Source: Amblyomma americanum (lineage: Eukaryota; Arthropoda; Arachnida; Ixodida; Ixodidae). Taken from it: a stretch of 64,000 nucleotides of DNA. Where the stretch lies: the NCBI RefSeq assembly GCF_052857255.1, contig NC_135507.1, forward strand, positions 78,474,850 through 78,538,849, read 5' to 3'. This document shows, one piece after another, positions 53,125-64,000 of this stretch (the first letter of the stretch is position 1; each line of letters begins with the position of its first letter). Both the position numbers and the translations under genes were made by a program. Below the pieces are notes generated by a model. That model made no database searches and was not told where the DNA came from. It was given only the letters and a program-made list of their open reading frames with translations.

Positions 53125-54640
53125 AAGTAGGCATAGGAAAAACCAGATGTGTGCGTTGAGGGATAAGGAGGGCAATGACATTAGCAATATGGATAGGATT
53201 GTTAATATAGACAAATAGTTCTACACAAATTTATATAGTATCCAATGTAATCAGAACGTTAATGATAGAGACAGTAGCACACAACATTGCGGCATCCCGC
53301 CAGTAACGAAAGAGGAAGTAAAGAAACCATTAGGAACAGTGCAAAGGGAAAAAGTAGCCGGTGAGGTTCAGGTAACCGCAGATCTGTTGAAAGATGGAGG
53401 GCAGACTCTGTTACAAACCTAGCCACCGTGTATGAGTCAGGGCAACCTTAGACTTAAATCAACCAAATGATCTGGCAGGCTTTCGTAAAGGATATTCAAC
53501 AATAGATAATATTCACACTATAAATAAGGGGACAGAGAAATGTACAGAATATAAACAACCCCATTATATAACCTTCATTGGTTATGAGAAAGCATTTGAC
53601 AAGTGGAAACCTCAGTTGTCATACAGGTACTGCGTAATCAGTGTAGATGAGCCTTATGTCAAAATTCCGGAAGACGTATATATGAACTGTACAACTGCCG
53701 TAGCCCTCCATAAAGTCAGGAATAAAAATCCCATAAGGAAGGCGTCAGGCGAGAAGACACAATCTTGGCAAAGCTATTCACCCCTGTTTACAGGAGGTAT
53801 TCCGATGCCTGAATTGGGAACAGTTGGGGATAAGAGTGAATGGAGAATAACTAAATAATCTTCGATTGGCTTAAGACATTGCCTTGCTCAGTCACAGAGG
53901 AGATGAACTGCAAATCAAAGTCAATGAGTTAGACAGATCAGAACGGTGGGTCTAAAATTAACATGCAGAAAACCAAAGTAATGGTCAACAGTCTAGCAAG
54001 GGAACAGCAGTTCACAACCGGCAGCGAGGTGCCCGAAGTGGTAAAAGAATTCATCTACTTAGGGCAGGTAGTTGCAGCAGATCCGGATCAAGAGAGGGAA
54101 ATAACTAGAAGGGTAAGAACGGGGTGCAGCGCATATGGCAGGTTCTCTCAGATCATGAAGAGTAGGATACCAATGTCCCTTAAGAGAAAAGCGTGCAACA
54201 GCTTTAATTTACCGGTATTCTCCTACGGGGCATAAACGTGGAAGGTAATGTAAATGGTACAGCTTTAGTTAAGGACGACACAGCGAGCCATCGAAAGCAA
54301 AATGACAGGTGTTACGTTAAGTGACCGGAAGCGGGCAAACTGGGTAAGGGTACAAACGCGGGTTAATGACATCCTTGTCGAAATCAGGCGATAGAAATGG
54401 GGAGGGCATGTAATGCGAAGGCAAGATAACGGCTGGTCATTAAAGGTAAAGAAGTGGATTCCAAGAGGAGGGAAGAGTAGCAGGGGAAGGCAGAAAGTTA
54501 GGTGAGCGGATGAAATTAGGAGGCTTGCAGGCATATGGTTGGCGCTGCTGGGAATGGGGAGGATTAATTGGGGAGACTTGGGAGAGGCCTTTGCCCTGCA
54601 CTAGGTATAGTCACGATGATGACGAAGCTGCCCTCTAGAG
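53125..54640 (+). pseudogene. RTE-like LINE, reverse-transcriptase remnant
   Basis: Broken frames in one orientation follow the RTE order. RDKEGNDI and FYTNLY come first. QVTADLLKDGG and AGFRKGYSTIDNIHTINKGT follow, then the first catalytic region YITFIGYEKAFDKW (normally D before YEKAFD). The ALLSHRGDELQ region (after the lost FADD) and LNMQKTKVMVN come next. Then LGQVVAADPDQEREITRRV, GCSAYGRFSQIM and IPMSLKRK, and finally LPVFSYGA and GEAFALH at 54590. The YADD box and the GDxxSP motif are disrupted. The 5' endonuclease is missing. Open frames survive at 53616-53858 and 53963-54235. Confidence 0.75.
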
Positions 54641-54790
54641 CACTCCCTTTTATTAAGGGAGTGTGCTAGAGGACACCAGACTGCATTTCAGCACCGTTAT
54701 GTTTATATCGTGCAGTCCGCAGAAGAACACCGACGTCATGACTGGTTGCGCACTCAAGACGAGTAGAGCACCGACCGTTGACATTACAAT

Positions 54791-54842
54791 CTTCGTCGGC
54801 GCCACGCAGAATACAAGCCAGCTGACCGAGTCAGAGTTTGGA
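54791..54842. repeat. short repeat shared with 19606-19660
   Basis: CTTCGTCGGCGCCACGCAGA, then ATACAAGCCAGCTGACCGAG, resembles CTTCGTCGCCACTCGCAATA, then CAAGCCTGGTGACCGTG, at 19611. It is a short, diverged match of unknown origin. Confidence 0.35.
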
Positions 54843-55159
54843 CATGCATTTGTCCGTGGACACAGTGAAAACGTTTTCGCTGCTACTGCGGGCCGTACAA
54901 GATGATTCGGCTGCTATGTCAGCGGAACTCTGAAGTTGTCCTTGGTGGAGTGACAAGATGCGAGCGACGCCGAACCCGAAGAAAAGTAGTGCGTGTTGGG
55001 GGTCGAAAGCCATTTTATGAACGCTAATATAACCATGTGTTCGTGCTCCTGCACTTTACTTAAAGGCGAAAGCTTTATATGTGCGTTTACTTCAAAGCAC
55101 GTAGTTGGAGTCGAGGCACAAATAATGGGAGAGAAGAAACAGACAGAACTTTATATGCC

Positions 55160-56400
55160 ACCGGAGAGGGGAATTAGAGCAGGTGGGTCCCGTGCGGTCC
55201 CCCGGTGGGGGCGACGTACTAGTCCCATAAAATGAGTGCAAGTTGCGTGGTCTTATCTGGCTGGGTGAGGAGTTGGCACCAGCATTCCGATGAGGGAGCT
55301 GGCAGAAGGACCCGTGGGGGAGGGATTTTTTCGCACCCGCAGAGGATGTGAAATGAGTGGCGGACTATTATATACATAATTGGTTTTTGGGGAAAAGAAA
55401 TGGCGCAGTACCTGTCTCACTTATCGTTGGACACCTGAGCCGCGCCGTAAGGGAAGGGATAAAAGAGGGAGTGAAAGAAGAAAGAAAGAGGTACCGTAGT
55501 GGAGGGCTCCGGAGTAATTTTGACCACCTGGGGATCTTAACGTCCACTGACATCGCACAGCACACGGGCGCCTTTAGCGTTTTGCCTCCATAAAAACGCA
55601 GCCGCCGTGGTCGGGTTCGAACCCGGGAACTCCGGATCAGTAGCCAAGCGCCCTAACCACTGAGTCACCGCAGCGGGTGCGGACTATCCGTGGTTTCAAT
55701 TTGGGCATGTGGGGTCGTATTCCTCATTGGTTATCAATGATAGCCTGGATTGGCGAAGCATTGAGTGCATCGGCCATCTTCGAAGCAGGGTGGCTTATGC
55801 TTTGTCGAGGTCGGGTTGGAGAGGCTGGAAAGGGCGTCACGACTTTTTATGAACATTGGTGATGTCGGTAAAAGTCAGGGGGATTCAGCGAGGGCGCCTG
55901 GATCCGTGGGGCTGGGCGCCGGGATTGTTAATCCTCGGACAAGTCGGCCGGCCCCTTCTTTACCTTACTTTTATACGTGAGTGGTGTAGGCAGGGACTTA
56001 TTATTTTTCAATCTTTTTAGGTTGCCCGAACTTTATATATTTCATTTCGTCACCACAGTTGCCCTCGTGGGCGGGTACCCAGATAAGGTTAATTTTGCGG
56101 TCGGGAGTTCTGCCACGCAGGATGCGTGCAGTGGGAATGCAGATGCAGCCTGCCGAGTAGTTTTAAGATTCCTCGTTTTGAGTCACTGAGGACTGTGCGC
56201 ATACGGCTGTCAGCGATGCCCAGCGCTATCGCTGTCTCGTCTGCTGCGGCGGGGGAGGGGGCGCACACCGCGGTGGTGGAGATAAGGGTAGATCGCGGTG
56301 TGGTTGCACGGACCACGTAGGTTGCACCTTGCCTTGCCGCGTCCATGTGTGTAGTGTGTTCATCGGCATGATAGAAATCAGACAGCTCTCGGGCTTTGTG
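55160..56400 (-). pseudogene. LINE fragment with RNase H, split by a SINE
   Basis: Minus-strand RNase H remnant: DAARQGATYVV, AADETAIALG, TVLSDSKRGIL and, further on, INLIWVPAHEGNCGDE (DEDH pattern, final region eroded). The 3' part (about 55160-55800) resembles the LINE 3' part at 61.6-61.85 kb (GGGGTCGTATTCC / GGGTCGTATTCACC), so both are copies of one family. It is interrupted by the SINE at 55369-55678, whose 9-bp duplication shows the join. Confidence 0.65.
55360..55687 (-). mobile_element. tRNA-derived SINE nested in a LINE
   Basis: A full SINE (body 55369-55678) in reverse orientation with head GCTGCGGTGACTCAGTGG and B box GGGTTCGAACCCG. The flanks GCGGACTAT (55360-55368) and GCGGACTAT (55679-55687) form a perfect 9-bp target-site duplication; across it the LINE sequence is continuous. 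Confidence 0.93.
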
Positions 56401-56741
56401 CTAAAGGCGCGCGTCGTGTCGGTGAGGTAGCCGCTTCTTCTGTAGCGGTTTAACAAAAAGACGGCAATGTAATACAAATTGCACGAAGAGGAGAGGGAAG
56501 CGACTGGAGCAGCTTCGGAGCGAGGAAGCATTACTGGTGAGAACGTCGCAGTCGAAATTGGACTTCAGATGGCGGAAGGCGGCGCAGCGTAGGAGGCAGC
56601 AGGTGCGAGCATCAGACCACTTGCTGCATGACTTAGTCGCGCCAGTGCTCACGCAGTAGTAGTCATAAGTGTCTTTGCGAAGGGCATCGCGGCTGCGCGC
56701 GTCACTGTCTCTTCAGACTCCCATGCCGACGGTGTGTGTGC

Positions 56742-57725
56742 ATTGCAGTCAGTGTTGGCGCTAACGGGTTACAAGTAACGGCGTTACCGCAACGCTTTAT
56801 TTTTTTGGCTAACTTAGTAACGTACCCGTTACCATTTCGAATCTGTAACGGCTAACGTGCTTACGTTAACAATTTTCGGTAACTCGAGGGGTCACGTTAC
56901 TAGTTACTTTTTTATGCCAGTTGTCCTCCCTCCGCCTCCTTTTTTTTTAAAAGGGAAAGCGCGAAGTGCCTAAAGTGATCTTGCAGGTAAACAAAATGCA
57001 CAGGTGTTCTCGACAATCCTTGCTGCGGCTCGCGTGCATGCCAGAAACAGCTGCTCTTGAAGACTCACCCAAGTGAAGGAAAAAGACACAATAACCATAA
57101 AGCACGAAACACGTGCACGAACACGCATTCACACAACTGCCTTCACATAACTCCCTTTCCCAAACCACTGTACACACACAAATCTCTAAACAGTGGAAGC
57201 ATGCCCGGCATTTTGGAACATCACAGTGTTCAAAATTAATGTAAATTTGCTGAGAGTTCAGCGATGTTTTCTTCGGAAAGTTGTAATTGGTGATTAAGTG
57301 CCATTTTGTGTTTAATGTCGCGTTCAGAAAATGACTGCTACATATGCCACAGTGTCTGAAGCCATCCCATATAACTCTGCAGGTTACTTTAGGCCATTCT
57401 AGCGTAGCTAAGCTCCTGCACATTTGTGTAAAATATTCTCGTTAAATCAAGATTTCGGGTAAAATCGCTGTTTTTTTATGTTTTATATGAAATATAACCT
57501 TTATAAAACTGCTATCGTTAGTCCTTGCAGTGAAGACTCAGTGAATAAAATTTATGGCGATGCAGTAACGAAAAAGTAACGTGCGGTATTTTTTTTGGGT
57601 AACGGTAACGGTAAGGCGTTGCATTTTTTGTAGCTAAAATAGGGCAGTAACGCGTTCCGTTTTTTAGCGTAAATAGTAACGTATTTAGTAATTGTTTCGG
57701 TAACGCCTGCAACACTGGATGCAGT
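56742..57725. mobile_element. hAT-like MITE rich in GTAACG motifs
   Basis: Ends are CAGTGTTG (56750-56757) and CAACACTG (57710-57717) in inverted orientation. Each adjoins about 140-190 bp of degenerate (G)TAACG/CGTTAC repeats. Flanking ATTGCAGT (56742) and GATGCAGT (57718) agree at 6 of 8 bases, compatible with an 8-bp hAT-type duplication. The interior (56947-57423) holds a 158-codon minus-strand frame with many Cys residues that I do not recognise. Confidence 0.65.
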
Positions 57726-60000
57726 GTGATGGAACGTCGACGACATCATTGTCTGTGGCCTGCGAGGCGACCGCGTCTACGTGAACAGGGAGACGAGGGC
57801 GCCCCCAAAGGAACGCTACCGGCTCCAAAGCACGGTAGCCGATCAATGCTATACGACGGCTGCTCAGGCGGGCTGCAACATCGATAATCACCGCTACGGT
57901 AAGAGCGGACGAAGATAGTCTCAACCGGTTGAAGAGGCGTTTAAGTACGCAAGTCAGAAGCGGACATGAAGCGAAAGAAGCGCGCTGCCAACGTCGAGAT
58001 GCGGCAAGGTGAAGCGGAAGCAATCAAGCAGAGGCATTAACAGGAGGCTCAGGTATGTGCTGGTTGTGAAAAGTTTAAATGGACACAGGGGAGTTTAGGA
58101 CACGTAGGTCCTTGGCCCCAGCACGGCCCCACTGGACTGAAACATTTCACTCGCGGAGCTATAGAGTTTTCTAATTCATACTCAGAACCACTCTTAAGTA
58201 TCTGTGGCGAATTTGTTTTCCCGCCTGTTTTTCGTTGATGAGTATGTGATGGATTCCTCTTCAATAGAGGCATGCCGCGAAGGCTCCTAATCTTTGTTCT
58301 TGCTCAAAGCCGCTCTTGCGCGACTTTAATACTTTCTGCTGTGACAGATGGCTAGTTTTACGTAGAATGACTGCAGCCACGTTCGAAAATTTTCATTGCT
58401 CGAGATTGCGCAGTTACCTTTGAGGCTCAATCGGGGTTTCTTGGCCAAAATTCCACCGCGGCCGAGAGAAGCGGAAATCCTGTCTTTCGTGGTCCGCCCA
58501 ACGCATTCCTTGCGATCTACGCTGCCTGGTTGTTCAGGTATCTGTGCTGAAAGTGAGCCCTATAAAAAGTCCTTTTAAGAACCACATCAGCAAACACCAA
58601 CTAGACTGACAAATCCTGGGCATTTTGTCTTCCTCGCGTTATCGGCGTAATAGGGGTACTCAACGTCTCCGCAGCGGCTCGAGCAAGACTCGAACTCGCA
58701 AACTATTGGACACCTTTGATTTGTCCCGATTGGTCCCGATGCGGCGGCAGGCGCGCACGCAGCTGCAGGTTAACTGGCGCCATCTGGCGCCCTACAAGCG
58801 ATCTGCGCATGTGCACTGGCGACGCGCGGACTAACGATACTCTGGTAATTGTATACAGCACGGTACGCGGCATGGAAAAGGCATCTAAAATCTCCGCGGA
58901 TGGTCATCGCGTCTCAGATGGCTAAATAACATAAACCGCTTGTTTGTCATCCTGACATGCGAAAGAAAGCACACCATTGCTCTCATTGATGCTTCCACAA
59001 CAAAATGAAGCAATGCTTATTTTCCCGTGAGGCGCTGAAAAAGGACGCAGTCGCTTGTTGGTTCAGGCGTCCGTGACCCTCCCGCAAAAAAAAAAATAAC
59101 TCTGCCTAAGAGCGCAAATGAGAAAGGCTTTCCCTGTCCTCAGTCTACCTTAATTTTTCATTTTCTGTTAATTCTATAATCTTTTTTCCAGTTTTATTTT
59201 TATCTATTGCTTATTTATATTTTCTTTTCATTCTCCCGTTTTTATTTTCGTTTTCACTTTTTGTTTTTAATTTTTCAATTCTGGTTTATTTCATTCATAT
59301 ACTTTGCTTAAGAACAGCGGCTGAATCAACTTTTACATTTTTGTTTTAATTACCGCACAGCTTATGATAGACAGTTCGTGCGGACAACTTCCGTCTACAA
59401 CTTTCGTCCACGCCACTCTCGAGCCAAGAAAGGCTTTCGCCTTAAAATCTTCTCTGGGACGTTATGCCACGCGACTATCCGCGCATTGCCGCAGCTGCGC
59501 GTTGAGCCGGGGGCACTCGCTCGCCTCGCAGGTATCGAATCACGTGACGCTGCGTTGCGGAGCCGACAGCACTCTCCCAAGTGCCGGAAATAACGTGACG
59601 CGCCATTTGCTATATAAAAACGTGTGACGTGTGATTGCCTTAACTGAGCTTTCGCCCGTGTTGCTAGGTTTAACCGGATTGAACCACAGCGAACATTTAG
59701 GAGCGAAAAGCTCCACTTCTCGATTGCAAAACTGGAGGTCAAATGACGCATGGATTTGAGTTCTGGCTCGCCGCACGTGTGGGTGAGACGTCATAACACC
59801 TGACTTGTCGCACTGGTACCGCTCTTTCCGCAGCTGCGCTGACCGCGGTTCGGACCGCTCGCTCTCACAAGTTGCGCCACGTGACTAACCACGTAATTCG
59901 CTCTTGCTGATTAAAGGCTAGAGCTCACCGCCTAAACCCCCCCCCCCCAAACCACATGTGTGAGAGCCCGTAAAGTCAGCACTTTCATTTATAGTCTTCC
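57726..60000. other. no recognised gene; CG-rich patch with GCGAAAGC motif
   Basis: 58640-58840 and 59380-59640 are CG-rich. 59424-59440 contains GAAAGGCTTTCGCCTTAAAA, the palindromic AAAGCGAAAGC motif seen at 4430, 15945, 51821, 55062 and 60180, followed by CACGTGACG and CGTGACGCGCC. Frames here overlap on both strands and none has a known domain. A (C)n run lies at 59938-59948. Confidence 0.35.
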
Positions 60001-60005
60001 TTCAG

Positions 60006-61280
60006 TCTGAACAACAAACACCACAGAAGGAGAGGTGGCTTCATGGCCCTAGGGGAACGGGATCTATAGGAGCTCTCACCAATCAGGCGAGGGCTCCTTG
60101 TCACCGTGTGTATCTCTTTTTATACCGTCGTTATCGTTTTGGAAGACGCGGTTGTTGCGACGAGCGTATTGTCTTTTAAGTTTAAAAGCGAAAGCTTTAT
60201 TGGCGGCAAACTAGCGATTTCGCCGTGGCGGTACCCCATCGAGACACGTGACGTCACCACGCGGCCTCGCCGCGGAAGGTTACTGTGCTTCGCGCGCTCA
60301 CCGCGCCTCTGGCATGACGTCACACAGCGCCGCTCGCCGCCGCCGCCGTTTGGTAGGACGTGACACCGCGTTCCTCGTCGTTGCGCTCGCCTCCGCTTGC
60401 TTCGACAGCTGCGTCGCATGCGTGATAAGATGGCAAAGATTGAAAAGGAGAGCTGGCGTGCGCCGCAACCACAGTTGAGGCGACAGTATGGACGGCGACA
60501 ATTCTGTTAAGCAGGAGGAGGCCTGTAATCGACAGCGGAACGAGATGAAGAGGAAACGAATCGCGTAGGAAACAGCCGAACAGCGCTCCGAACGACTGGC
60601 TAAACGCCGCCGTCAATATGCCGCCGCGAGACAGGCACGTTTAACGCCCGGTGTCCCGACCGCTAGCAGCAGCGACAGCAGCCGGTGGAGAGACCTCAGT
60701 CCTGCTTCACTGAAGACGGCCCGTGATGAACGGTGGAATGCGACCAAGAGACTTCAGCGGCGGGCTCACGAAACCGAAGAACAACGTGCCGTTAGCCTAG
60801 GGACTAGGCGTAAGAGCGACGCGACCCCTTAAATTCTTGGACAGCCACGGTGCTGAAACCGAACGTGGACCAGGTGATACTGGATGTTTATGCCTGTGCT
60901 TCATACGTTGTGGAATATGTGGACAAGGCCAACCGGGGAGTTTCACACTTGCTTTCGTTACATATATCTTGTAATAGCCGAGCTAAGCCACTGCCATTTT
61001 TTTTCCCCTATCTCTTTCAACTCTCCTGCTGTCTGCAAGTGGCAGCGATTGTGGCTCAGCTTGTGCCAGTGGGCAGTCCCGTGCACTTTCCTCTCCATTC
61101 TTCCTTCAGTCACAATACAACAACAGGTAGGCACCGCGGGAGCCTCTAACTCCCAGCCCTTTAAGGCCAGGAAGCTACCGCCATGTGGCAAGGGCTCCTT
61201 GTCCACGGGGGTATCTGTTGCTAAACCGTCATCGTCGCTTCAGATGGCGCGGTTGTTGTGACGCCCGTCGTTTTTTTCAA
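60006..61280 (+). repeat. paired direct repeat flanking the STPR-like ORF
   Basis: 60006-60180 and 61100-61280 share GAGGGCTCCTTGTC / AAGGGCTCCTTGTC, the ACCGTC.TTATCG region, and GCGCGGTTGTTG.GACG. They bracket the STPR-like frame at 60488-60832, like ends of a larger repeat unit. Confidence 0.5.
60180..60832 (+). pseudogene. STPR-like basic protein, copy 2, one in-frame stop
   Basis: From ATG 60488 the frame has 114 codons with a single TAG at 60566, ending at TAA 60832. After the stop, ETAEQRSERLAKRRRQYAAA and KTARDERWNATKRLQRR, then AHETEEQRAVSLGTRRK, match the STPR repeat consensus (ETPEQR..RLARRR). The leader has TTTAAAAGCGAAAGC (60180), CACGTGACGTCAC (60244) and GACGTCAC (60315), the same layout as 51820-52263. 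Either a pseudogene, or the stop is a point change in an otherwise good frame. Confidence 0.5.
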
Positions 61281-61530
61281 TATTTCCTCTCACATATCAG
61301 CAAAACTTGTTGAGCTAGTTGGTCAGCCATGATCTCAGATGAACCAGCGCCAACCAGTCGTCGTCCTTTCTTGTCCGTTGTCCTTTATTGCGCTGGTTCT
61401 TCTGAGCTCTCACATCTCTTTTATTTCTCCTGCTGTCTGCACGTGGCAGCAATTGTGGCTCAGCTTGAGCCACTGGGCAGTCCCGTGCACTTTCCTTTCT
61501 ATTCTTCCAGAAGTCGTCACAACAGCCTAG
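61010..61530 (+). repeat. direct duplication of about 110 bp
   Basis: 61018-61120 and 61418-61520 share CTCCTGCTGTCTGCA, GTGGCAGC and ATTGTGGCTCAGCTTG, GGGCAGTCCCGTGCACTTTC with few differences. They are about 400 bp apart and sit just beyond the 3' end of the LINE at 61.56 kb. Confidence 0.8.
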
Positions 61531-61561
61531 ACGCCGCAGCGGGGATGGGGGGCTGTGGTGG

Positions 61562-63150
61562 TTACAACTTTGTTGCCACGAAATAAAAGGGATTAGTTGG
61601 GGCTGGGGCGAGTCCAGGGTGGCCCCAGTCGGGGGCGACCTGTTGAGCTCGCGTGATGAGGGCCAACTGCGTTGTTTTTCTCGAACTGGCAAGACCTTGT
61701 CCCATTCCCATTCCTCTGCTGAGTGACCTGGCAAGAGTGTCGTCGCGGTGAGCTTGTTTGATAGCGCATTCACATATTATATGGTGTTGCGGGGCATGCG
61801 TCCCGTCACCATAGTGCGGGCATGCAGGGTCGTATTCACCGTTTGCCATTGAATCATCGGTAGGGACTAAGAATGGCCTTTGTTTGTAGGCGCCTCAGTG
61901 TTTTGGCTTGCACCCTGTCGAGGTCGCGGGGAGGGGTGGGATAGTGCATCTTAGCTCACAAAATAGTTTGTAATCTCCGCGTACGAGCCAGGCGCCTCGG
62001 CGGGGGCGTCTGTTCCCGAGAGGTCTCCTATCCCACGGTTGGTTAAAAATAGAGCTACACGGTCGACCCCCTCGTTTCTGGAGTTACCCGCGTGAGCCGG
62101 AACCCATACGTGATTGATGTGACCGAGAGTTCGGTTGCGCACAAATCGCATCTCGAGCGCGTTTACTGAGGTTATGGTGAAATTTTTCTTTTTTGAATTG
62201 ACAGAAAAAGAGCCTTATGTGCCGAGCATTTCAACCCAACCGCTAAGGGTACTTCTCTATAACATCTGTGGCTCTCTGAATTGTGCTGTCAATCTGTCCA
62301 TTGCTGCCCCAGCTCACCCCCAGCGTCAAATCATCCGCATATATGGTGTGAAGCAGATTTGTGGTTCCGTCCAGCTTCCCTGAAAGCCCAATCTTCGCTA
62401 CATTAAACACGGTCGGAGAGAGAACGGACCCTTGTGGCGCCCCTCTATTGCCCAGCCTAATGTTTCCGAGTGACATTCCGTCCACCTTGATGGTGGCAGT
62501 CCAATTTGAGAGTAAGTCCCTTACGTAGTTATATGCCTTGACTCCAACATTTAGCGCGCTAAGGGTCTCAAGTATGGCCATGTGTTTGACACTATCAAAA
62601 TCTTTGGAGATGTCCAGTCCCACATTCACCCTAGTATGAATAGTCTATTTATCGATCACTTGCTCCTTCAGCTGTAGCATGACATCGCATTCCGATAGGT
62701 TTGATCTGAAGCCTATCATGGAATCAAGATAAAAATAGTGATCTTCCCTGTATCTATTCGTTCAAGTTTGAATTGCATGTTCCATCAATTTTACAACGCA
62801 AGATGTGATGGAAATGAGTCTAAGATGCTCAAATTTGAGCTTCTTCTCTTGCTTCGAAATGAAGAGCAGGTTCGCAGCTTTCCATGATTGCTGTATCTCT
62901 CCCTCATCCCAGCATTCTTGAATATTGGTTGTAAGATTCCGAATGGAACAGCCGTCAAGATTCCTGAGCATCATGTGATGATTTTGTCCAGCCCGGCCGC
63001 CGTTTTGGTTCTTAGGCGGTTGAGTTCAGCCCTAAAATTCCCGACAGTGATGGGACTGTCGAGTTCCGGGTTTTCCGAGCCAGCGTATTCAGTGAGACTC
63101 TCAACTCCAGAACTGGAAAAAAAACAGTCCCCCTTGCAAGGGCTGCGATA
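61562..63150 (-). pseudogene. LINE fragment: reverse transcriptase, RNase H, C terminus
   Basis: On the minus strand: SPITVGNFRAELNRLRTKTA, then ECWDEGEIQQSWKAANLLFI with LRLISITSCVVKLMEHAI (62974-62762). Next is a reverse transcriptase core from 62629: VGLDISKDFDSV, GAPQGSVLSP and IYADDLTLGV (62629-62243). Then, after a gap, RNase H INHVWVPAHAGNSRNEGVD (62151-61951), and a C terminus with CPHYGD...HHIICEC (61849-61562) and a final GAAATAAAAGG-like end (complement of 61580). RT Asp boxes (DISKDFD, YADD) are intact, but frames are broken and part of RT/RNase H is deleted. Same family as 55160-56400; related to the I-group LINE at 29-35 kb. Confidence 0.8.
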
Positions 63151-63179
63151 TTATTGCTTTACATTATTTTGGTGATCTT

Positions 63180-63830
63180 TACTGTGTACTTACATCGCAC
63201 AATACACGGGTTCCTTTTGAGTTTCGATAATTATCGAAAGGTGGCCGCCCCTTGATGTGTCTCCTCGACCGTGGTGCAACTTCCACCTCTAAATTCGTCG
63301 TCTGTGTGCTGGCATTCTTCCTCATTCAGCTGCACCTAGTCCTCTATGCCGGCCTCATCCCCTTGATCATGCCGCGCACATCCATTGTGTGGCATGAACC
63401 AACTCCTAGTGGCCACAACTTATGCTCAGCTGGAGAATGGACTTATTCGTCGGTTCAGTGCCACTGACTGGCGTTTCCTTAGAGCGTGTACTTTTTTTCA
63501 TTTCTCTGAAAATGCAAAGTGCAGATTGCTTCCTCCGGATTTGAGATAGCCACCTTGATTTTATTAGATACCTTTAGCATAGCGCTAGCGCTCTCGCTTA
63601 CCGCGCCCCGCTACTGCGCACGCGCAACACGCCCTAGGAAGCTGCATGGCGCGATGTTTCCATCAACCGCGTGCAAGCATGCCGCGTCGGGACCAATCAC
63701 CCTGTGGGTACTGAGGGGCGCAACTCGCGCTCTGCTAAATGTACTTATGCACTTCCCTGTCCACCGAGACGAAAACTTTGTGGTGAATCATACAAATATA
63801 TTTCTGCACTTCTGGCGTCCGCCACAGCAG
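63180..63830. other. mostly unrecognised, with a short SINE remnant
   Basis: CATCGCACAATACACGGG (63192) resembles the SINE body complement. The rest has no identifiable gene. Confidence 0.35.
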
Positions 63831-64000
63831 GAGGCAGTTTATTTTCGTTATGGACCTCCTTCACCCCGCGACGTCACGAAGATGCGGTGGCGCTGATGTT
63901 ACCAGCGACTTTCGCATGGTAGGCAAAACAGGTTCCGCTTGCCCGTGCCTACCGCAGCTGCCGCAGTTACCGGCGGCTGCTTCAAGCCTGTGCACTGCAG
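63830..64000 (-). repeat. dispersed repeat, inverted partner of 19135-19310
   Basis: The reverse complement begins CTGCAGTGCACAGGC and continues CAGCTGCGGTAGGCACGGGC, AACCTGTTTTGCCTACC and GCGAAAGTCGCTGG. It runs off the right edge. Confidence 0.7.

Noticed and set aside
56947..57423. 158-codon Cys-rich minus-strand frame as a secreted toxin-like protein
   Set aside because: Lies inside the hAT-like MITE, has no signal peptide and no regular cysteine framework.

Overview
This 64 kb window looks like nuclear DNA of a hard tick, most likely a metastriate such as Rhipicephalus, Dermacentor or Amblyomma. Three things point there. Split exons with consensus GT/AG borders show an animal genome. 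At least four good copies of a tRNA-headed SINE resemble the Ruka family described from Rhipicephalus. The rest is dominated by non-LTR retrotransposons (I-group and RTE-like), Penelope-like elements and a Harbinger element. There are no bacterial signals, CRISPR arrays, rRNA genes or functional tRNA genes. Family names come from motif reading, not database searches.

Layout. 1-2.2 kb (-): a decayed mobile-element-like gene with a split chromodomain and an unclassified D...D transposase-like open frame that runs off the left edge. 2.5-3.5 kb (-): a 5'-truncated LINE. 3.75-5.36 kb: a composite block holding a dispersed repeat and a long-armed foldback element with a SINE in its loop. 6-12.7 kb: SINEs, a Penelope GIY-YIG fragment and unrecognised DNA. 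12.8-21.3 kb (-) and 35.7-43.5 kb (+): two divergently oriented arms of an inverted duplication, each with exons of a polo-like kinase. 21.3-35.7 kb is the spacer between the arms. It holds a Penelope element, LINE tails and one structurally complete two-ORF LINE (29,238-34,899) with a perfect 13-bp target-site duplication. 46.8-50.8 kb: a Harbinger transposon with a three-exon transposase (-) and a convergent coiled-coil companion (+). 51-64 kb: SINEs, an RTE-like LINE, two LINE fragments of one family (one split by a SINE), a hAT-like MITE and two small STPR-like ORFs.

The host gene content is essentially the polo-like kinase pair. The plus-strand copy keeps exon 1 and the exons for most of the kinase domain, with correct splice phases, but I could not find the glycine-loop/lysine exon or polo boxes, and its DFG motif reads DIG. 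The minus-strand copy has lost exon 1 and much of its last kinase exon and is a pseudogene. Everything else is mobile or derived from mobile DNA. The most biologically alive object is the full-length LINE.
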